Source: Mycobacterium sp. WUMAC-067 (GTDB taxonomy: Bacteria; Actinomycetota; Actinomycetes; Mycobacteriales; Mycobacteriaceae). From it: a stretch of DNA of 64,000 nt. The position numbers and the translations under genes were made by a program. Below are positions 1-10,985 of the stretch, piece after piece. Numbering within the stretch: position 1 is the first letter of the stretch; the number at the start of each line of letters is the position of its first letter. The stretch covers positions 42,208 to 106,207 of the forward strand of contig NZ_JAEKMI010000018.1 of NCBI RefSeq assembly GCF_020217485.1, read 5' to 3'. Below the pieces are notes generated by a model, which worked only from the letters and a program-made list of their open reading frames with translations, did no database searches and had not been told where the DNA came from.

Positions 1-1414
1 GCGCTCGCGCATAGTCGAGAAATGTTGCGCCACCTTTGAAGTCGATGAGCAAAAGGTTGAGTTCTTGCGGCGAGTTGCGGACCATCATGCCCAGCGCGAT
101 GGTGCGCAGCAGCTCCGACTTGCCCGACCCGGTGGCGCCGATGCAGAGTCCGTGCGGGCCCATCCCGTTCTCGGCCGGCTCTTTGATATCCAGCTCGAGG
201 GGAGCGCCCTGCACGGTGGTTCCGATGGGGACGCGAAGCCGGTCGCCGCGTCCCCGGCGGCGCCAGAGCGTCGCCGGGTCGAAGCGTTGCGGATCGTGCA
301 GGCCGACCAATCCGGGCCAACCGGGATCACCGCCCCCTACGCTCCCCCGATGCCCGGCCAGTCGGAGGGCGCACACCAGCGCGTCGACGGGCTCCATCCG
401 GTCGGGGCACGAAATGGGTGCCGACTCGTCGGACCGCCGGATCGCCAGCGGCGCACCGTCATGGCCGGCGCCGATCGCGATCGTGGTGGCGCCGATGATC
501 GCGGCGGCGTCCCCGGCCAGTTCGGTGACCACCACCACCCGTGCCGCCCGCACGCCCGCGAGGGCCCGCTGCGCCTGCACGGCGCTCGAATAGACCATCC
601 GCACCGGACCCGCCGCGTCGTCCTGGCCGGGATGTGCGTTGTGCGGCAACCATTTCAGCCATTCCCAGTGCGCGCGATGCGGATCGCTGATCGCTGCGGC
701 GATCCGCACCTGATCGGGCGCATGCAACACGGCGAGCTGGCAGATCATCGCCCGTAGCAACCCACGCGCGGCGCTCGCCTCGCCGTCGATCGTCACAAGC
801 GACTCGTCACGCAAGGCGATCGTCACCGGCCCGACGATCGTCGAATATGCGCGCAGGAAACGACGCAACGCCGTCTCGGTGACCGGATCGCGAAGCTCCT
901 CGGCGGGAAGCTCCGGCGCCACCAAGCGGCGCGCGAGGGGCTGCGTCCCCATGCCGACCCGCACGAGGCAGAAATCCGCGTCGCCCGGTCTGCGCTGCCA
1001 CATGCGAGCGCCGCCGACCAACGTCCACAGCGTGTCGGGATGGGGATGGCTTCGAATGGCCGAGGCGCGCTGCGTCGTAGCGACCTCGGACACGGATTGG
1101 CTCAGCTGATCCAGGTATCCGAGGTACCGTCCGCGATCGGCATCGATGCCACCGCCGCGCCGGCGGGCACGGCCGGTCAGTCCGGACGCCAGCGCCGAAA
1201 CCAGCATCATCAGCGGAAACGCCAGAAACATCGGCTGACGGGCCATGGCCGTCCCCGACGCGAACGCCGCCGCCATGATGCCCATGCTCGCCACGGACAG
1301 CGCAGCCGGCAGCAGGCGGGGCAGCAGGCCAGGCGCCGCCGGCGGCTGCAGGTCCGGTGGAGCCTCGACCACAATCGGCGGCCGTTGCACCGCGGGCACC
1401 GAAACCTGGGTCAT
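1..1414 (-). CDS. eccC4: ESX-4 secretion ATPase EccC4, N-terminal part (truncated by window edge)
   Basis: FtsK/SpoIIIE-type ATPase that powers the type VII ESX-4 secretion machine at the inner membrane. About 471 N-terminal residues are present and the reading frame runs off the left edge. Two hydrophobic segments lie at about residues 30-75, followed by the cytoplasmic region. The Walker A motif GATGSGKS of the first ATPase domain is at residues 426-433, and the downstream DFKGG motif is near the edge. The ATG at 1412-1414 follows a GGAGG box with 7 bases between, which fixes the start. It is divergent from eccD4 and belongs to the eccC4-eccD4-mycP4-eccB4 locus (Rv3447c-Rv3450c order). Identification is firm because of both the motifs and the neighbours. 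Confidence 0.93.
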   Translation of the reverse strand, partial: MTQVSVPAVQRPPIVVEAPPDLQPPAAPGLLPRLLPAALSVASMGIMAAAFASGTAMARQPMFLAFPLMMLVSALASGLTGRARRRGGGIDADRGRYLGYLDQLSQSVSEVATTQRASAIRSHPHPDTLWTLVGGARMWQRRPGDADFCLVRVGMGTQPLARRLVAPELPAEELRDPVTETALRRFLRAYSTIVGPVTIALRDESLVTIDGEASAARGLLRAMICQLAVLHAPDQVRIAAAISDPHRAHWEWLKWLPHNAHPGQDDAAGPVRMVYSSAVQAQRALAGVRAARVVVVTELAGDAAAIIGATTIAIGAGHDGAPLAIRRSDESAPISCPDRMEPVDALVCALRLAGHRGSVGGGDPGWPGLVGLHDPQRFDPATLWRRRGRGDRLRVPIGTTVQGAPLELDIKEPAENGMGPHGLCIGATGSGKSELLRTIALGMMVRNSPQELNLLLIDFKGGATFLDYARA

Positions 1415-1508
1415 CTCATCGCCTCCAGTTCGACGACGGTAAGGAGCACCGAAAACGGCGACAAGTCACCTGTGGACAGCCGGATACCGGGGCCGTCGAA
1501 ACCCGGCT

Positions 1509-2912
1509 ATGTTCCCCAGGATCCGACCGAAGGGTTCGTCATTGGCTGCATCCGAAACCGGGCTGTGCCGTGTCCGCGTCCATTGGGGCACCACCGTCGC
1601 CGATCTGGCGCTGCCCGCCGGAGTTCCTGTCGCGGTGTTGATTCCGTCGGTCGTCGACGCCCTCGAGGTTCGTCACCCCGACCGGGAGGCGGTGCGCTAC
1701 CAGTTGTCGATCCCCGGCGCACCCGCACTGGTCCCGTCGATGACCTTGGCGCAGAACCGCATCGGCGATGGCGCGGTCCTGGTGCTGAGCCGGCCCGACG
1801 CGCCGCTGCCCGCACCTCGTTACCTCGATGTCGCGCAGGCCGTGTCGGACACGCTAGCGGGGGACGCCGGGACGCGCAGCGATGACGGGGACCGGCGAGC
1901 CGCCCGGCTCGCCGGCGCGGCGGCGGCCGTCTTGCTGACCGCGGTGGGCGGGGGGACCTTGGTGCGAACCGCCTTCAGCGCCAACCACACCCGAGACAGT
2001 CGCGCAACGGTCGCCGTGTTGGCATGTGCCGTCCTCGTCGGGCTGGGGCTAGCGGCGATCACGCATCGGGCCTATCGAGATCCGATCGCCGGACTGGCGC
2101 TGAGCGTGATCGCCACCGAGTTCGCGGCGGTGGCCGGGTTTGTGGCAGTGCCCGGCGCTCCAAGCGTTTCCCACGTATTGCTGGCCGCGGCGGCGGCGGG
2201 CGTCACCTCCGTGCTGGCGATGCGGTTGTCGGGCTGTGGTGTCGTCGCGTTGACGGCGACCGCGTGCTTCGCGGCGGTCATCGCCGCGGCGGCGCTGGCG
2301 GGTGCGATCACCGGCGCGCCTTGCCATGTCATCGCTTCGGCGGCGGGGGCGGTATCCCTCGGGCTGCTCGGGGCGGCACCGCGCGTATCCATCGCGCTGG
2401 CGCGGCTATCGCCCCGATGGGCGACGCCGGACGTCGTCGACCCTAGCGACGCGTGGGTGCCCGAGCAAGCGCTTAGCGCCGACCGGTGGTTGGTGAGCCT
2501 GTATGCCGGGCTGTCGTCAGCCGCCGGTGCCGGCGCGGTCGTCACCGTGCTCGCCGGTGCACCGCGCCTGTCCTGCTTGGCGTTCGGGACCGCCACCGCC
2601 GCGCTGTTGCTGCTGCGCTCCCGGTCCGGCGAACGCGCAAGGATGCTGGGCTTCGCTGCCGGTGGACTCGTAACCGCGGCAACGATATTCGCTGTCACCG
2701 CCCTGCGCTTCCAGCTGCACGGTCCGAAGCTCGCTGCGGCAACGGCGCTGGTCGCCGCCGCGATGTACCTCGGCTTCGCCGCAAAACCAACCTCGCCCGT
2801 CGTGCTCCGATGCGTCGAAATGCTGGAGTGGCTGGCGTGGGCGGCACTGGTCCCGCTGGCGTGTTGGATAGGCGGACTCTACGGCGCGGTCCGGGGATTG
2901 AATCTCCCGTGA
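1509..2912 (+). CDS. eccD4: ESX-4 membrane channel component EccD4
   Basis: Multi-pass core membrane subunit of the type VII secretion complex. A soluble ubiquitin-like domain occupies about the first 100 residues (RVHWGTTVADLALPAGVPVA onward), followed by about ten or eleven hydrophobic helices to the C terminus, the standard EccD layout. The ATG at 1509 gives 467 residues, but no ribosome site precedes it. A TTG at 1542 lies 7 bases after AAGGG and would give 456 residues starting just before the conserved domain; I consider it the more likely start. The stop overlaps the mycP4 GTG start by three bases, so the two genes are probably translationally coupled. Confidence 0.92.
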   Translation: MFPRIRPKGSSLAASETGLCRVRVHWGTTVADLALPAGVPVAVLIPSVVDALEVRHPDREAVRYQLSIPGAPALVPSMTLAQNRIGDGAVLVLSRPDAPLPAPRYLDVAQAVSDTLAGDAGTRSDDGDRRAARLAGAAAAVLLTAVGGGTLVRTAFSANHTRDSRATVAVLACAVLVGLGLAAITHRAYRDPIAGLALSVIATEFAAVAGFVAVPGAPSVSHVLLAAAAAGVTSVLAMRLSGCGVVALTATACFAAVIAAAALAGAITGAPCHVIASAAGAVSLGLLGAAPRVSIALARLSPRWATPDVVDPSDAWVPEQALSADRWLVSLYAGLSSAAGAGAVVTVLAGAPRLSCLAFGTATAALLLLRSRSGERARMLGFAAGGLVTAATIFAVTALRFQLHGPKLAAATALVAAAMYLGFAAKPTSPVVLRCVEMLEWLAWAALVPLACWIGGLYGAVRGLNLP

Positions 2913-4219
2913 GGTCCTCGCACGTCGGGCGCGTGCTGGCGGTGTCGGCGCTGGCGATGCTCCCCGCGTTCGGAACGCCACCGGCGCAGGCGGTTTCGCC
3001 CCCCGGCGTCGACGACAAGTGGTTGCCCAAGCCCACCTTGCCGGCGCCGCCACGGCCGACGGTGCAGCGCGAGGTCTGCGCGGCGCTGACCGTCGATTCG
3101 GCGCCGGGCCGCAACCAGCCGCCGGGGGCGTTCGACCTTTCGGACGTGTGGCACCTCACCCGCGGCGCCGGACAACGGATCGCGGTCGTCGACACCGGAA
3201 TCGCGCGGCACCGACGGCTGCCCGGCGTGGTGCCCGGCGGCGACTACGTGTCCACCGGCGACGGCACACAGGACTGCGACGCGCACGGCACGCTGGTGGC
3301 GGGAATCATCGCGGCCACAGCCGATTCCAAGTCCGATGGCTTCAGCGGGATCGCGCCGGAAGCCACCTTGATCAGCATCCGGCAGTCCAGCGCGAAGTTC
3401 GCGCCCGCTAGCGACCGGTCCCGCGCCGGGGTGGGTGACGTCGACACCATGGCGAAAGCGGTTCGGACCGCCGCGGATCTCGGCGCGTCGGTGATCAACA
3501 TTTCCTCGGTTGCGTGCGTGCCGGTGGCCGCCGCACTCGACGACCGTGCGCTGGGTGCCGCGCTGGCCTACGCCGTCGATGTCAAAAATGCCGTCGTCGT
3601 CGCGGCGGCGGGGAATACCGGCGGCGGCGCGCAGTGCCCGCCGCAGCGGCCGGATGCGACCTGGCAGACCATCACGGTCGTGGTCAGTCCCGCGTGGTAC
3701 GACGACTATGTGCTGACCGTCGGCTCGGTGAACGCCGATGGAGCACCGTCGGCCTTCAGCCTTGCCGGGCCGTGGGTCGATGTCGCCGCGCCCGGCGAGG
3801 CGGTGACCTCCCTCGCGCCCGATCCGGTGTCGGGCACGAGTTACGCCGCCCCGGTGGTGAGCGGTCTGGCCGCGCTGATTCGGGCCCGCTTCCCGGCATT
3901 GACCGCGCGCCAGGTGATGCAGCGCATCGAGTCGACGGCGCATCATCCGCCCGCCGGATGGGATCCGCTCGTCGGCAACGGCACCATCGATCCGCTCGCC
4001 GCGGTCAGCACCGGGACGGGTGCGCCGGCCAATGCCCATAAGCCGCCGGCCGCGCCGCCGCTCGCGGGGTCGCCGGCGACGATCCCACCGCGCGATAGCC
4101 GCGCCCGGGACACCGCGGTGCGCGGGGCCGCGATCTGTCTCGCCGCGCTGGCGGTCGCCCTGGCCGCCGGCGCGGTCAGGGGTCGGCTACGGGGAACCCG
4201 CGACGTCGCGGGCGATTGA
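2909..4219 (+). CDS. mycP4: ESX-4 mycosin protease MycP4
   Basis: Membrane-anchored subtilisin-like serine protease of the ESX-4 complex, 436 residues. An N-terminal signal segment covers residues 5-29. The catalytic residues are visible: Asp95 in VVDTG, His126 in DAHGT, the oxyanion Asn236 in AAGN, and Ser311 in SGTSYAAP. A proline-rich linker leads to one C-terminal transmembrane helix at about 407-424. The start is the GTG overlapping the eccD4 stop; the open frame extends far upstream without a start that makes family sense. The 3' end overlaps convergent eccB4 by 33 bases. Confidence 0.92.
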   Translation: MRSSHVGRVLAVSALAMLPAFGTPPAQAVSPPGVDDKWLPKPTLPAPPRPTVQREVCAALTVDSAPGRNQPPGAFDLSDVWHLTRGAGQRIAVVDTGIARHRRLPGVVPGGDYVSTGDGTQDCDAHGTLVAGIIAATADSKSDGFSGIAPEATLISIRQSSAKFAPASDRSRAGVGDVDTMAKAVRTAADLGASVINISSVACVPVAAALDDRALGAALAYAVDVKNAVVVAAAGNTGGGAQCPPQRPDATWQTITVVVSPAWYDDYVLTVGSVNADGAPSAFSLAGPWVDVAAPGEAVTSLAPDPVSGTSYAAPVVSGLAALIRARFPALTARQVMQRIESTAHHPPAGWDPLVGNGTIDPLAAVSTGTGAPANAHKPPAAPPLAGSPATIPPRDSRARDTAVRGAAICLAALAVALAAGAVRGRLRGTRDVAGD

Positions 4220-5557
4220 GGCGCCGCGTCTGCTCAGCTCCGGTCCGGCCGGCAGCAGCGTGAGAACCGGCCAGGGCGCCGCGGTCGCCTCGGCGAGGCC
4301 GAGGGCGTGCGCGGCGTCGTCGTCGCGGATGGCGAATCGAACCCCGGTGTCGACGATGAGGTACCGGGTCCCGGAGTTGTCACCCGCCCGCACGTAGGCG
4401 CTGCGCCCGGGCGGCACGGACACGTTGTCCAGCGCGGGGCCGGGGCCGTCGGCCTGCGCCAGCGTCACCGTCGTCTGACCGGGCGGCACCGGTGGCCGGT
4501 TACCCGCCAGCAAAGCCACCCCCGCTCGCCCGCCCTCCCAGCTGGCGCATAACGTGCCGGCGGACTCGGGCAGCGTCGGCGCCCGGTCGGGGAAACCGGC
4601 GACGGGCAACTCGGCCGCGACAGGAGCGGCCCGGATCGCCTCGGGCGCGACGGTGACGGGATTGACCGGCCCCTGGGAGCCGCCGAAGCGCATCAAGTCG
4701 GCCGCCACCTGGCCGATCCGCTGCACGCCGGCGGCCAGCACCGCGTAATACTCGTCACCGTCGGCGCGTGTGACGCGCAGCACGCTGCCGACGCGAAATC
4801 CCGGCAGCCCGGGCGCGGCGCCGCCCAGGCCGCGGATCCGGGGGGCCGAGATCGGCGGCGCCTCGGGGACGGCGTTCAGCAACGCTTGCGAGACGAGTTG
4901 AGGCGCGCGGCCCTCGAGCCGCAGCGCGCGCACGACCGCGGCATCGGCCAGGTCCACGATGGCCCGGTGCCCGTCGTAGAGCAGGTAGGCCGGCGAACCC
5001 GAGGCGGGAGCCACCAGGACGGCCTGCCCGGACGGCAAGCGGGCGACTGCGTTGCCGGCGACGTGGCCGACGATGACCGTCGTGCCGCTGGCACCGGCGC
5101 TATCGCAAATCGAGAAGGCCAGGTCCTGCGCGGACAGCGGCCTGCCGACGAATTGCGGTGCGCCCGGAATGCCCAGCAGCGGACCGCGTTTACCACCCTC
5201 CAGGTCGGCCTGGCGAACCGGCTGCGGGGTGGCGGCCGTCCCCGCGATGAGCCGCGCGGACGCCAAATTCGGTACCGGATGCCAGACGTCGTTCACTCGA
5301 ACGAACAGCGCACCCGATTCCCGGGCCATCACGACCTGCGCCCGATCGAGCGCAACGTGCGGTCTCAGCAAACCCAGAAGCGCGGAGCCGGCCAGCGCCA
5401 GGACCGTCAGCACACCGCCGGCTGCCAGCGATGCCGACGCCATCCGCGGTCGAGGACCGCCCGCAGACATCGTCTCGCCCAGCAACGCGCATTCGAGGCG
5501 GCGCAGCAGATACCGGTGAGCGCTGACGCGCAGCCACGTGGTCGGCTGACGCGGCAC
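4187..5557 (-). CDS. eccB4: ESX-4 core component EccB4
   Basis: Single-pass membrane protein of the ESX-4 core with a large periplasmic domain. The N terminus PRQPTTWLRVSAHRYLLRR is the typical cytoplasmic EccB start, followed by one transmembrane helix at about residues 45-65 and the beta-rich repeat domain. I chose the GTG at 5555-5557 because a run of G residues sits five bases upstream and it aligns with the start of known EccB4 proteins; an upstream in-frame GTG ending at 5569 would add four residues. The 3' end overlaps mycP4 in convergent orientation. It is divergent from the cutinase gene that follows. Confidence 0.9.
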   Translation of the reverse strand: MPRQPTTWLRVSAHRYLLRRLECALLGETMSAGGPRPRMASASLAAGGVLTVLALAGSALLGLLRPHVALDRAQVVMARESGALFVRVNDVWHPVPNLASARLIAGTAATPQPVRQADLEGGKRGPLLGIPGAPQFVGRPLSAQDLAFSICDSAGASGTTVIVGHVAGNAVARLPSGQAVLVAPASGSPAYLLYDGHRAIVDLADAAVVRALRLEGRAPQLVSQALLNAVPEAPPISAPRIRGLGGAAPGLPGFRVGSVLRVTRADGDEYYAVLAAGVQRIGQVAADLMRFGGSQGPVNPVTVAPEAIRAAPVAAELPVAGFPDRAPTLPESAGTLCASWEGGRAGVALLAGNRPPVPPGQTTVTLAQADGPGPALDNVSVPPGRSAYVRAGDNSGTRYLIVDTGVRFAIRDDDAAHALGLAEATAAPWPVLTLLPAGPELSRRGASIARDVAGSP

Positions 5558-5677
5558 TGATCCCCCCACCCTGCGAAATCCGTTGGGCTCACGGTAGGCC
5601 GCCGGTCGGCCGCGTCGCAGCGCTTATCCACAGGTCGCAGGAGTTTCGCCGCGGCGGAAATTGGGTAAAATTGCCCG

Positions 5678-6556
5678 GTGAAAACTCACCGCGCCGCTCG
5701 CCTCATCGGCTTGGGCGCTTCCGCCCTGGTCACCGCCGCAGGCCTGCTCGCCACGCCGGTCGCGCTCCCGGTGGCCTCCGCCGATGACTGCCCGGACGTC
5801 GAGGTCATCTTCGCCCGCGGCACCAACGAGCCCCCCGGGCTGGGCCGGGTCGGCGATGCCTTCGTGGACTCGCTGCGCCAGCAGACCAACTTGAACATCC
5901 TGCCGTACGGGGTGAACTACGCCGCCAGCAAGCTGCAGCTGCACGGCGGTGACGGCGCCAACGACACCATCGATCGCGTGAAGAAGAGCGTGGAGAAGTG
6001 CCCGAGCACCAAGATCGTGCTCGGCGGCTACTCGCAGGGCGCGTCGGTGATGGACATCGTGGCCGGCGTCCCCATCGGCGGCATCAACTGGGGCAGCTCG
6101 CTGCCGCCGCAGTACGCTAACAACATCGCGGCCGTCGCCACCTTCGGCGACGTGGCCGACCGCGCCGGCGGCACGCTGCCCAGCCAGAGCGCGCTGCTGG
6201 GCTCCAAGGCCATCGACCTGTGCAACCCCAACGACCCGATCTGCCACGCCGGCCCCGGCAACGAGTGGAGCGGGCACACCGAGGGCTACGTCCCCGTCTA
6301 CACCACCCAGGCCGCGGCGTTCGTCGCGTCCAAGCTCGTGGGCGCCGGCCAGTCGGTGCCCGGCTATGGCCCGTCCTTCCCGGGTGCCGGCCCGCAGGTC
6401 CCGGGCCAGCCCGGCTACGGCCAGCAGACACCGGTGTACGGGCAGACCCCGCCCGGGTCGGGCCCCTCGATCCACGGCGGCACCGGCACCGCCCCGGCCC
6501 CCGCGCCGCTGGCGCCCGGGCCGGCCACGACCGTACCGCAAGCACCTCTCGTCTAA
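5678..6556 (+). CDS. cut3: Secreted cutinase-family esterase (Cut3-like) with Pro/Gly-rich tail
   Basis: Secreted serine esterase of the cutinase/CULP family, 292 residues, in the position of Rv3451. A signal peptide covers residues 1-35 and ends at ASA-DD. The catalytic triad is readable as Ser119 in GYSQG, Asp187 in NPNDPIC and His200 in SGHTEGY, with the usual disulfide cysteines. After the catalytic domain (about residue 222) comes an extension of about 70 residues rich in Pro, Gly and Gln, with repeats of the [12 protein letters not shown] kind, which may contact the cell wall (inference). The GTG start at 5678 is directly before the basic signal-peptide N terminus. Confidence 0.9.
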   Translation: MKTHRAARLIGLGASALVTAAGLLATPVALPVASADDCPDVEVIFARGTNEPPGLGRVGDAFVDSLRQQTNLNILPYGVNYAASKLQLHGGDGANDTIDRVKKSVEKCPSTKIVLGGYSQGASVMDIVAGVPIGGINWGSSLPPQYANNIAAVATFGDVADRAGGTLPSQSALLGSKAIDLCNPNDPICHAGPGNEWSGHTEGYVPVYTTQAAAFVASKLVGAGQSVPGYGPSFPGAGPQVPGQPGYGQQTPVYGQTPPGSGPSIHGGTGTAPAPAPLAPGPATTVPQAPLV

Positions 6557-6598
6557 ATCGTTACCGGCGGGTTATCAACGCGCGCTTAACATCTCTGT

Positions 6599-7234
6599 GT
6601 GAGGCTTATCCCTTTAGGGCTGGGCGTCGGATTGCTCGCGGGGGCAGCGTTATTTGTTGCCCCGCAATTGGTTCCCCGCGCATCGGCGTCCTGCCCCGGC
6701 GTAGAAGTGGTCTTTGCCCGCGGAACGGATGAGGCGCCCGGTGTCGGGAAGGTGGGCGGGGCGTTCGTCAGCTCGTTGCGCGAGCAGACCCGCAAAAGCG
6801 TTGGCGCATATGGCGTGAACTACCCGGCCGACAAAGACTTCCTGGCCGCCGCGGACGGCGCCAATGACGCCAGCAGCCACATCCAGCGCATGGCGGTGAA
6901 CTGCCCCAACACCAAGCTGGTGCTGGGCGGATACTCGCAGGGCGCCGCCGTCATCGACATCGTCACGGCCGCACCGGTGTCCGGCCTCGGGTTTCGCAAG
7001 CCGCTGCCGCCCGCGGCCGCCGATCACGTCGCCGCCGTCGCCCTCTTCGGGAATCCGTCGGGCCGGGCGGGCAACCTGATGAGCGCGCTGAGCCCCAATT
7101 TCGACGGCAAGACCATCGACCTGTGCAACCCGGGCGACCCGATCTGTTCGGGCGGCCTGCGGTGGGCGTCGCATCTGAGCTACGTGCCCGGACTGACCAA
7201 CAAGGCCGCGAGTTTCGCCGCGGCGAGGGTCTAG
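6599..7234 (+). CDS. cut4: Secreted cutinase-family esterase (Cut4-like)
   Basis: Second cutinase of the pair, 211 residues, in the position of Rv3452. The signal peptide is residues 1-30 (ending PRASA-SC). The catalytic residues are Ser113 in GYSQG, Asp180 in NPGDPIC and His192 in WASHLSY. It lacks the Pro/Gly tail of its neighbour. It starts at a GTG 42 bases after the first cutinase, so the two may be cotranscribed. Cutinase-like proteins of mycobacteria hydrolyse acyl esters; the substrate here is not evident. The 3' end overlaps the convergent truA stop by four bases. Confidence 0.9.
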   Translation: MRLIPLGLGVGLLAGAALFVAPQLVPRASASCPGVEVVFARGTDEAPGVGKVGGAFVSSLREQTRKSVGAYGVNYPADKDFLAAADGANDASSHIQRMAVNCPNTKLVLGGYSQGAAVIDIVTAAPVSGLGFRKPLPPAAADHVAAVALFGNPSGRAGNLMSALSPNFDGKTIDLCNPGDPICSGGLRWASHLSYVPGLTNKAASFAAARV

Positions 7235-8082
7235 CGCGAGCGCACGTCCCTGGTGATGAGGTTGCGCGCGGCCAGCTGGTCATCGGGCGGGTAGTCGACG
7301 CCGACCAGCGTCAGCCCGTGCGCCGGGGCGGTCGCGTAGTCGCTGGATCGTGCTGTGGCGCCGAGCAGTTCGCGGCACCAGGAGACGGGACGCCGGTGTT
7401 CGCCGACGGCCAGCAGCGCTCCGACCAGTGAGCGCACCATCGACCAGCAGAACGCGTCGGCGCTGACCCGCGCGGTGATCGAGTCACCGTCGCACGTCCA
7501 CTCCAGCCGCTGCAGGTCGCGGATGGTGGTGGCATTCTCGCGGTGCCGGCAGAACGCGGCGAAGTCGTGCAATCCCAACAGGTCCCGCGAGGCGGCGGTC
7601 ATCGCCTCGACGTCCAGGGGGCGCGGCCAGGCGGTGACGTAGCGGGCCTGCTGCGGCTGCACGCCCCACGGCGCCGTCGACAGCCGGTACACATAGTGAC
7701 GTCGCAGCGCGGAGAACCGGGCGTCGAAACCCGCGGGGGCGCGGGCGATCTCGATCACCCGGACGTCGGTGGGCAAGAAGCGGCCGAGCCGGCGCAGCAA
7801 CGGCAGAAACTCGGCCTCACCGGCGTGTGGCGTACGCGAATACGCGTTCGGCAGCGCCGCGGCCGGCACATCGACGTGGGCCACCTGCCCGGTGGCGTGG
7901 ACCCCCGCATCCGTGCGACCCGCCGCGCGCAGCCGCACCGGCGTGCGAAAGACGGTCGTCAGCGCCTCGTCGAGAACCCCGGCCACGGTACGCTGGCCGG
8001 TCTGAGCTGCCCAGCCTGCGAAACCTGTTCCGTCGTAGGCGATATCGAGCCGCAGACGGACGTCCTCGCTAACTCTCGTCAG
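7231..8082 (-). CDS. truA: tRNA pseudouridine synthase A; start codon non-canonical
   Basis: Converts uridine 38-40 of tRNA anticodon arms to pseudouridine. The catalytic Asp lies in the [14 protein letters not shown] motif. The conserved first strand ([17 protein letters not shown]) is encoded upstream of the first ATG/GTG/TTG codon, the GTG ending at 7986. No such codon occurs in frame between that GTG and an in-frame TGA inside rplQ. The start given here is a CTG at 8080-8082, which gives [12 protein letters not shown], close to the start of known mycobacterial TruA; it overlaps the rplQ stop, so translation may be coupled. The 5' end is therefore uncertain, and a conservative minimal ORF would be 7231-7986 (251 residues). 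Confidence 0.85.
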   Translation of the reverse strand: MTRVSEDVRLRLDIAYDGTGFAGWAAQTGQRTVAGVLDEALTTVFRTPVRLRAAGRTDAGVHATGQVAHVDVPAAALPNAYSRTPHAGEAEFLPLLRRLGRFLPTDVRVIEIARAPAGFDARFSALRRHYVYRLSTAPWGVQPQQARYVTAWPRPLDVEAMTAASRDLLGLHDFAAFCRHRENATTIRDLQRLEWTCDGDSITARVSADAFCWSMVRSLVGALLAVGEHRRPVSWCRELLGATARSSDYATAPAHGLTLVGVDYPPDDQLAARNLITRDVRSR

Positions 8083-8713
8083 CCTCGTCGTTCGCCTTCT
8101 CGGCGGCCTCGGCTTCGGCTCTTGCGGCGACGGCCTTGTCGGCCTTGTCTTCGGCTTCGGCCTGGGCCTTGGTCGGCTCGTCGGAGGCCTCTTGGGCGTT
8201 GGTTTCCTCGGCCTCGGCCGTGGCTTCCCCGGCCGTCGGGCCGACGGCTTCCTCCGGCTCGACGGCCGCCTGAGGCGCCGCCGCTGCCGCGACAGGAGCG
8301 TCAGTCTTCTTGGAGGCCTTCGCCCGCCGAGCCCGATCGGCCTCGGAGGTGACCGTCTTCTCCCGCACCAACTCGATCACGGCCATGGGCGCGTTGTCGC
8401 CCTTGCGCGGCTCGACCTTGATGATCCGGGTGTAGCCGCCATTGCGGTCGGCGAAGAACGGCCCGATCTCCTCGAAGAGGGTGTGCACCACGTCCTTGTC
8501 GCGGATCTTCTTCAGAACCTCTCGACGGTTGTGCAGCGCACCCTTTTTCGCGTGCGTGATCAGCTTTTCCGCATACGGCCGCAGCGCACGCGCCTTGGGC
8601 TCGGTCGTCTTGATCCGGCCGTGCTCGAACAGCGATGTCGCCAGGTTGGCCAGAAGCGCCTTCTGGTGCGATGACGACCCGCCGAGGCGAGGACCCTTGG
8701 TGGGCTTGGGCAT
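8069..8713 (-). CDS. rplQ: 50S ribosomal protein L17
   Basis: Large-subunit ribosomal protein, 214 residues. The L17 domain covers about residues 1-120 ([20 protein letters not shown] onward). It is followed by a long low-complexity tail of Ala, Glu, Lys and Asp, about 90 residues, which many actinobacteria carry but which is longer here than the 180-residue M. tuberculosis protein as I recall it. It is the penultimate gene of the alpha operon, after rpoA, with a 115-base gap. The 3' end overlaps the start region of truA. Confidence 0.96.
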   Translation of the reverse strand: MPKPTKGPRLGGSSSHQKALLANLATSLFEHGRIKTTEPKARALRPYAEKLITHAKKGALHNRREVLKKIRDKDVVHTLFEEIGPFFADRNGGYTRIIKVEPRKGDNAPMAVIELVREKTVTSEADRARRAKASKKTDAPVAAAAAPQAAVEPEEAVGPTAGEATAEAEETNAQEASDEPTKAQAEAEDKADKAVAARAEAEAAEKANDEADES

Positions 8714-8828
8714 TGCGACTTCTCCTAATTGGGGCCGGTCCCCGTATCAGGTAGGACCGGGACGGCTTCTGTTATCGGTGTCCGGTTCCTCAGCGGCCGC
8801 CGCACGGCCGCATCGTCACCGGACGGCC

Positions 8829-9914
<1,086 letters not shown>

Positions 9915-9947
9915 TTAGGTTTTCGGGCCGGCCGGCCCGAAAGTCAC

Positions 9948-10553
9948 TTACTTCGAGTAGAACTCGACGATGAGCTGCTCGGTGAGCGGCACGTCGATCT
10001 GGGCCCGCTCGGGCAGCTGGTGGACGAGGATGCGCTGACGCTCCCCCACGACCTGCAGCCAGCTCGGGATCGGCCGGTCGCCCGCCGTCTCCCGCGCGAT
10101 CTGGAACGGCACGGTGTTCAGCGAGGAGTCCCGCACGTCGATGATGTCGTACTGCGACACCCGGTAGCTGGGGACGTTCACGTGCACGCCGTTGACGCTG
10201 AAGTGGCCGTGGCTGACCAGCTGGCGGGCCATCCGGCGGGTACGCGCCAGCCCGGCGCGGTACACGACGTTGTCGAGCCGGCTTTCCAGGATCCGCAGCA
10301 GCTCTTCACCGGTCTTGCCGGATTGCCGCACGGCCTCTTCGTAGTAGCGACGGAACTGCTTTTCCATCACGCCATAGGTGAAGCGGGCCTTCTGCTTCTC
10401 CTGCAGCTGCAGCAGGTATTCGCTTTCCTTGATCCGCGCGCGGCCGTGCTGGCCGGGCGGGTAGGGACGCTTCTCGAACGCCTGGTCGCCACCGACGAGG
10501 TCGGTGCGCAGCCGGCGCGACTTGCGGGTGATGGGTCCGGTGTAACGAGCCAT
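9948..10553 (-). CDS. rpsD: 30S ribosomal protein S4
   Basis: Primary 16S rRNA-binding protein of the small subunit, 201 residues. It starts MARYTGPITRKSRRLRTDL and has the S4 RNA-binding domain (LDNVVYRAGLARTRRMARQL) at about residues 90-155. It lacks the N-terminal zinc cysteines, as in the cysteine-free form of S4. It is nine bases downstream of rpsK and 75 bases upstream of rpoA in the alpha operon. Confidence 0.97.
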   Translation of the reverse strand: MARYTGPITRKSRRLRTDLVGGDQAFEKRPYPPGQHGRARIKESEYLLQLQEKQKARFTYGVMEKQFRRYYEEAVRQSGKTGEELLRILESRLDNVVYRAGLARTRRMARQLVSHGHFSVNGVHVNVPSYRVSQYDIIDVRDSSLNTVPFQIARETAGDRPIPSWLQVVGERQRILVHQLPERAQIDVPLTEQLIVEFYSK

Positions 10554-10562
10554 GAGTATCTC

Positions 10563-10979
10563 CTAGACCCTTCTGCGCTTCGGGGGGCGAACGCCGTTGT
10601 GCGGCTGGGGAGTGACGTCGGAGATCGCGCCGACCTCCAGACCGGCGGCCTGCAGCGACCGGATCGCCGTCTCCCGGCCCGAGCCCGGGCCCTTGACGAA
10701 CACGTCGACCTTCTTGACGCCGTGCTCCTGCGCCTTGCGCGCGGCGTTCTCGGCGGCCAGCTGCGCGGCGAACGGCGTCGACTTCCGCGAGCCCTTGAAC
10801 CCGACGTGGCCCGACGACGCCCAGGCGATGACGTTGCCCTGCAGGTCGGTGATCGTCACGATCGTGTTGTTGAAGGTGCTCTTGATGTGCGCCGCGCCGT
10901 GCGGGACGTTCTTCTTTTCCCGGCGACGGGTCTTCTGCCCCTTCTTGGGGGCGGACGCTGCCTTCTTGGCTGGTGGCAT
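10563..10979 (-). CDS. rpsK: 30S ribosomal protein S11
   Basis: Small-subunit platform protein, 138 residues, with the basic N-terminal extension ([20 protein letters not shown]) usual in actinobacteria and the core [19 protein letters not shown]. It follows rpsM by six bases and precedes rpsD by nine bases in the alpha operon. The C terminus is the conserved [12 protein letters not shown]. Confidence 0.97.
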   Translation of the reverse strand: MPPAKKAASAPKKGQKTRRREKKNVPHGAAHIKSTFNNTIVTITDLQGNVIAWASSGHVGFKGSRKSTPFAAQLAAENAARKAQEHGVKKVDVFVKGPGSGRETAIRSLQAAGLEVGAISDVTPQPHNGVRPPKRRRV

Positions 10980-10985
10980 GGCTGA

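Noticed and set aside
2486..2908. Upstream extension of the mycP4 frame
   Set aside because: It lies inside eccD4 and gives no signal peptide; the GTG at 2909 is followed by a proper export signal.
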